DNA of 32,141 bases from Streptococcus sinensis. Lineage in GTDB: Bacteria; Bacillota; Bacilli; Lactobacillales; Streptococcaceae. Every line of letters begins with the position of its first letter. Position 1 is the stretch's first letter. The notes beneath the pieces are model-generated. The model ran no database searches. It was not told the origin of the DNA and was given only the letters and a program-made list of their open reading frames with translations. A program made the translations under genes and the position numbers. Positions 25,676 through 32,141 of the stretch are shown one piece after another. The stretch is from assembly GCF_000767835.1 (NCBI RefSeq), contig NZ_JPEN01000099.1, forward strand, positions 9,943-42,083, read 5' to 3'.

Positions 25676-26617
25676 ATGATGACGACAACCAAGACACAAA
25701 TTGCGGGTTTTGAATTTGATAACTGTCTGATGAATGCAGCAGGAGTGGCCTGTATGACAGTCGAAGAGTTAGAAGAAGTTAAAAACTCTGCTGCAGGAAC
25801 TTTTGTGACCAAGACGGCGACATTGGACTTCCGTCAGGGCAACCCAGAGCCTCGCTATCAGGATGTTCCGCTGGGCTCTATCAACTCTATGGGCCTGCCC
25901 AACAATGGTTTAGACTACTATCTGGACTACCTGCTGGAGCTGCAGAAAAGCGAACCAGATCGGACCTTTTTCCTCTCACTGGTTGGCATGTCGCCAGATG
26001 AGACTCATACTATTCTCAAAAAAGTTCGGGCAAGTGATTTTAAAGGGATTACCGAGCTCAATCTCTCCTGCCCGAATGTACCTGGCAAGCCTCAGATTGC
26101 TTATGATTTTGAAACAACGGCAAAGATTTTGTCAGAGGTTTTTGCTTATTTCACCAAACCGCTAGGTATCAAGCTGCCTCCTTACTTTGACATCGTGCAT
26201 TTTGACCAAGCTGCCGCGATCTTCAATCAATACCCGTTGGCTTTTGTCAACTGTGTCAATTCGATTGGAAATGGTCTTTACATTGAGGATGAGTCTGTCG
26301 TTATCCGTCCGAAAAATGGTTTTGGTGGTATTGGCGGCCAGTATATCAAGCCGACGGCTCTAGCCAATGTCCATGCCTTTTACCAACGCCTCAAACCAGA
26401 AATCCAAATCATTGGAACCGGTGGTGTCTTGACCGGCCGAGATGCCTTCGAGCATATCCTTTGCGGAGCCAGCATGGTGCAGGTAGGAACGACCCTTCAT
26501 AAGGAAGGTGTGGCAGCCTTTGAGCGCATCACTGCAGAACTCAAGGCGATTATGGAAGAAAAAGGCTATGAAAGTCTGGACGATTTCCGAGGGAAATTGA
26601 AGTATATTGAAGATTAA
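25676..26617 (+). CDS. pyrD: dihydroorotate dehydrogenase, class 1A (fumarate-type)
   Basis: This cytoplasmic FMN enzyme oxidises dihydroorotate to orotate in pyrimidine synthesis. The 313-residue protein fits class 1A, the soluble form of lactic acid bacteria that uses fumarate and needs no PyrK subunit. The catalytic base is Cys132 in [13 protein letters not shown] (class 1A and 1B have Cys; class 2 has Ser). Other marks are [22 protein letters not shown] and the FMN phosphate site [14 protein letters not shown] 25676 follows GAGG; a second ATG at once after it could be used. It stands apart from other pyr genes. Confidence 0.95.
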   Translation: MMTTTKTQIAGFEFDNCLMNAAGVACMTVEELEEVKNSAAGTFVTKTATLDFRQGNPEPRYQDVPLGSINSMGLPNNGLDYYLDYLLELQKSEPDRTFFLSLVGMSPDETHTILKKVRASDFKGITELNLSCPNVPGKPQIAYDFETTAKILSEVFAYFTKPLGIKLPPYFDIVHFDQAAAIFNQYPLAFVNCVNSIGNGLYIEDESVVIRPKNGFGGIGGQYIKPTALANVHAFYQRLKPEIQIIGTGGVLTGRDAFEHILCGASMVQVGTTLHKEGVAAFERITAELKAIMEEKGYESLDDFRGKLKYIED

Positions 26618-26640
26618 ATTATCAAAGTAAGTATGTTATT

Positions 26641-26676
26641 GGGTAGGATGAGTTTATTTTCCTGCCCTCTTCTTTT
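26641..26676 (+). terminator. probable terminator after pyrD
   Basis: GGGTAGGA (26641-26648) pairs with TCCTGCCC (26660-26667), one G-T pair, 11-base loop, followed by the interrupted T-run TCTTCTTTT. Confidence 0.65.
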
Positions 26677-26759
26677 GATTTCTAGGAATCTCCTAATCAA
26701 AATTCTATAAAAGTTCACTATTTTATGAGAAAATAGACACAAAGAAATGAGGTGTTTTT

Positions 26760-27695
26760 ATGGCAGAAATTTATCTAGCAGGCGGTTGTTTCTGGGGCTT
26801 AGAAGAATATTTTTCTCGGATTGAGGGTGTTGAGGAGACGACAGTAGGCTATGCCAATGGTCAAGTGGAATCCACTAATTATCAACTGATACACCAGACC
26901 GACCATGCGGAAACAGTGCAGGTAGCCTATGATGAAAAGCGGCTTAGTCTGCGGGAGCTCCTGCTCTATTATTTCCGGGTTATTGATCCTCTGTCAGTCA
27001 ACAAGCAGGGAAATGATGTGGGACGTCAGTATCGGACTGGCGTTTACTACGTCCGTGAAGCGGATCGATCCATTATCGAGCAGGTTTTTGCGGAGCAGGA
27101 GGAGCAGCTTGGACAAAAGTTAGCTGTAGAGTTAGAACCTCTGAAGCATTATATCTTAGCTGAGGACTACCATCAGAACTATCTCAAGAAAAATCCGACT
27201 GGCTATTGCCACATCAATGTCAATGATGCTGCACAGCCTTTGGTGGATGCTGGGTATTATCCCAAGCCTAGCCGGCAGCAGCTGAAAGACAAGCTGACCG
27301 AAGAGCAGTATCAGGTGACCCAGCAGAGTGCGACGGAGCGCCCCTTCCAGAATGCCTACAATGCTACTTTTGACGCAGGAATCTATGTTGATGTGACAAC
27401 TGGGGAGCCACTCTTTTTTGCGGCTGACAAGTTTGAGTCAGGATGCGGCTGGCCTAGCTTCGCTCGTCCTCTTGCCAAGGATGTCGTCAGGTACTATGAA
27501 GATAAGAGCCACGGTATGGAGCGGATTGAGGTGCGTAGCCGTTCTGGTAATGCCCATCTAGGCCATGTCTTTGCCGATGGGCCTCAGGAATTGGGTGGCC
27601 TGCGTTACTGCATCAACTCAGCAGCTCTGCGATTTATCCCAAAAGAGCAAATGGAAAAAGAGGGCTATGGCTATCTGCTCACATATATGAAATAA
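26760..27695 (+). CDS. msrAB: bifunctional methionine sulfoxide reductase A/B
   Basis: This fusion repairs oxidised methionine in proteins, the MsrA half acting on the S and the MsrB half on the R form. The 311-residue protein has MsrA first (about 1-155, catalytic Cys10 in [11 protein letters not shown]) and MsrB second (about 170-305, with [14 protein letters not shown] and catalytic Cys284 in [11 protein letters not shown]). The two zinc-binding CxxC pairs of typical MsrB are absent (YVDVTTG where one pair would be). There is no signal peptide, so it acts in the cytoplasm, unlike the larger exported pneumococcal version. ATG 26760 has GAGG upstream and a terminator follows the stop. The gene stands alone. 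Confidence 0.95.
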   Translation: MAEIYLAGGCFWGLEEYFSRIEGVEETTVGYANGQVESTNYQLIHQTDHAETVQVAYDEKRLSLRELLLYYFRVIDPLSVNKQGNDVGRQYRTGVYYVREADRSIIEQVFAEQEEQLGQKLAVELEPLKHYILAEDYHQNYLKKNPTGYCHINVNDAAQPLVDAGYYPKPSRQQLKDKLTEEQYQVTQQSATERPFQNAYNATFDAGIYVDVTTGEPLFFAADKFESGCGWPSFARPLAKDVVRYYEDKSHGMERIEVRSRSGNAHLGHVFADGPQELGGLRYCINSAALRFIPKEQMEKEGYGYLLTYMK

Positions 27696-27716
27696 AAGGC
27701 TTTTAAGGCCTTTTTT
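27694..27716 (+). terminator. intrinsic terminator after msrAB
   Basis: AAAAGGC (27694-27700) pairs with GCCTTTT (27708-27714), 7-base loop, T to 27716. The stem begins in the stop codon. Confidence 0.8.
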
Positions 27717-27778
27717 GTGAAAATTGACAAAATTTTTTAGATAAGGGATCATGTACATACGAAAAAAGGGAGAGAAAG

Positions 27779-28480
27779 ATGCGTGTAAAAAAATTCTTTA
27801 TTATTTTAGCTATATTTATGGCGGTGCTTACTTTAATAGCTTGTCAATCTACGGCGAAAAGGACTACCAGCTCCACATCTTCTTCTATTCAAAAAGGTAA
27901 GATTACAAAGAATCCAAAATCAGACAAGGAGACCGGTTCGAATAGTCAGAAAGATTCAAAGAACAGCCAGACTTCAGCTTCTAGTACTACCATTCCCGAG
28001 AGTAACGCAGCAACAGCGCTAGATGAAGTGATGAATAGCTTGCCTCAAGATGCCCAGTCTGCCAAGACAGATAAAATTTATGCAACAGGCAATGCCAAGG
28101 TTTATTATCGTTCCTTTGGAGAAGGATCTAGCGCTCAAACGCCTGATTTCAAAGGTTATACTGAGGAGAAAGTTAGAGAAATTCTTGGTGCACCAGAGGC
28201 CGTGATAAGGGATTCGAACTATATTAAAGAGACCTTTAAGCGCCAAGAGTTAGAAAATTTAAAAGCGCTCTACCAAAGCCAATATGTGACGGAAGAGCAG
28301 GCAAGGGCTTTCTATGTGGTAGCAGCAGATATTGCACAAGCTGTCGGCTTGGGACAAGACTATCAGTTGGACAGCGATTATATTTTATATAGTTACAAGC
28401 AAAATAAAGTTTATCTGATTTTCTTTGAAGGAGAGTTAAAATATATCACTCCTCACCCGGACTATCTTTATTTTAAATAA
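27779..28480 (+). CDS. surface lipoprotein of unknown function
   Basis: The 233-residue protein has a short basic start, a hydrophobic stretch and the lipobox LIAC (Cys22), so it is probably a lipoprotein outside the membrane. Residues about 25-75 are a Ser/Thr/Lys-rich spacer. The C-terminal domain (about 100-233) opens with FKGYTEEKVREILGAPEAV, like the start of SmpA/BLIP-fold domains in which a helix is followed by a GxP turn, and closes with two strands VYLIFFEGELKYI. That fold comparison is only by pattern. AAAGGGAGAG precedes ATG 27779. TTGACA at 27724 could be a -35 but I see no good -10 at the right distance. Function unknown. Confidence 0.88.
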   Translation: MRVKKFFIILAIFMAVLTLIACQSTAKRTTSSTSSSIQKGKITKNPKSDKETGSNSQKDSKNSQTSASSTTIPESNAATALDEVMNSLPQDAQSAKTDKIYATGNAKVYYRSFGEGSSAQTPDFKGYTEEKVREILGAPEAVIRDSNYIKETFKRQELENLKALYQSQYVTEEQARAFYVVAADIAQAVGLGQDYQLDSDYILYSYKQNKVYLIFFEGELKYITPHPDYLYFK

Positions 28481-28494
28481 AGTATCAAAATCCC

Positions 28495-28523
28495 TTGCAC
28501 TATTTTCCTAGGCTTGTTATAAT
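28495..28523 (+). promoter_or_regulatory. promoter of the amidohydrolase gene
   Basis: TTGCAC (28495-28500), 17-base spacer, TATAAT (28518-28523) with TGT before the -10. Confidence 0.75.
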
Positions 28524-28570
28524 AGCTAAAATCTCTTGAAACCAAGTGTTGGGAAAGTGAGGATATGCGG

Positions 28571-31991
<3,421 letters not shown>

Positions 31992-32001
31992 TTTTTGAAT
32001 T

Positions 32002-32038
32002 AAAAGAGTAATGGAAAATAGAACCGTTACTCTTTTTT
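32002..32038 (+). terminator. intrinsic terminator after bglP
   Basis: AAAAGAGTAATGG (32002-32014) pairs with CCGTTACTCTTTT (32024-32036), one G-T pair, followed by T to 32038. Confidence 0.9.
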
Positions 32039-32061
32039 ATTCCCACGAAGAGCTCATTTTA

Positions 32062-32098
32062 TGATAAAATATAAGTAAAAAGGAGGCATTCTATGTAA
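32062..32098 (+). promoter_or_regulatory. promoter and ribosome site leading to ATG-TAA
   Basis: An extended -10, TGATAAAAT (32062-32070), is followed by AGGAGG (32081-32086) and ATG at 32093 with ideal spacing, but the next codon is TAA (32096-32098). All three frames close again within about 30 bases. Deleting one T would give only an 8-codon frame. It may be the front end of an eroded gene or a start-stop element. The remaining bases to 32141 form an AT-rich hairpin-like sequence. Confidence 0.5.
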
Positions 32099-32141
32099 AA
32101 AGTCAAGAATAATTTTTTAAAATATCAATTATTTTTTACAG

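Noticed and set aside
27724-27760. TTGACA-based promoter of the lipoprotein gene at 27.8 kb
   Set aside because: No acceptable -10 lies 16-18 bases downstream of the TTGACA.

Overview
The window looks like chromosome of an oral Streptococcus, most likely of the sanguinis/gordonii/mitis type. The reasons are moderate GC with AGGAGG-type ribosome sites, many extended -10 (TGnTATAAT) promoters, an LPXTG-anchored pullulanase with a YSIRK-like signal, a complete sucrose PTS operon (scrR/scrB/scrA/scrK), an MsrAB fusion, a fumarate-type PyrD, and decayed IS30- and ISL3-family insertion sequences. The species assignment is inference; no rRNA or other marker is present.

Layout. 1-3.8 kb is housekeeping: the 3' end of uvrA, pepP, then the efp - gls24 - nusB operon ending in a strong terminator. 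3.8-5.0 kb is non-coding: about seven tandem copies of a ~42-bp imperfect repeat, then an internally deleted IS30-family element. 5.0-8.8 kb is a large surface pullulanase with a CcpA-type site on its transcription start. 8.9-14.5 kb is the sucrose module: scrB-scrR on the minus strand, scrA divergent from a shared regulatory region, and scrK under its own promoter. 14.5-15.5 kb holds a short peptide-deformylase-like gene with a substituted active-site motif and a membrane-protein gene broken by one in-frame TAG. 15.6-19.8 kb is a MarR-controlled heterodimeric ABC exporter, with operator-like repeats around the promoter. 19.9-21.1 kb is a lipoprotein. 21.2-21.75 kb is a graveyard with an ISL3-family transposase remnant and a decayed duplicate of the 3' end of the second exporter gene. 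21.8-24.0 kb has a short interrupted ORF, a PAP2 phosphatase, a histidine phosphatase and a VanY-like carboxypeptidase. 24.1-29.8 kb has gdhA (minus strand), pyrD, msrAB, another lipoprotein and a TRZ/ATZ amidohydrolase. 29.9-32.0 kb is a beta-glucoside-type PTS gene preceded by a LicT/BglG-type antiterminator site overlapping a terminator. The window ends in a promoter and ribosome site leading to ATG directly followed by TAA.

How the parts work together. Much of the window concerns carbohydrate capture. The surface pullulanase releases maltodextrins from branched alpha-glucans. ScrA imports sucrose as sucrose-6-phosphate, ScrB hydrolyses it and ScrK phosphorylates the fructose. The last PTS imports beta-glucosides under antitermination control. 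CcpA-type sites are visible or likely at all three systems.

I found no CRISPR array, defence island, prophage or clearly new multi-gene system. The less ordinary signals are the 42-bp tandem repeats, the two genes interrupted by single TAG codons, the atypical deformylase, the MarR operator array and the eroded ISL3/ABC junction.
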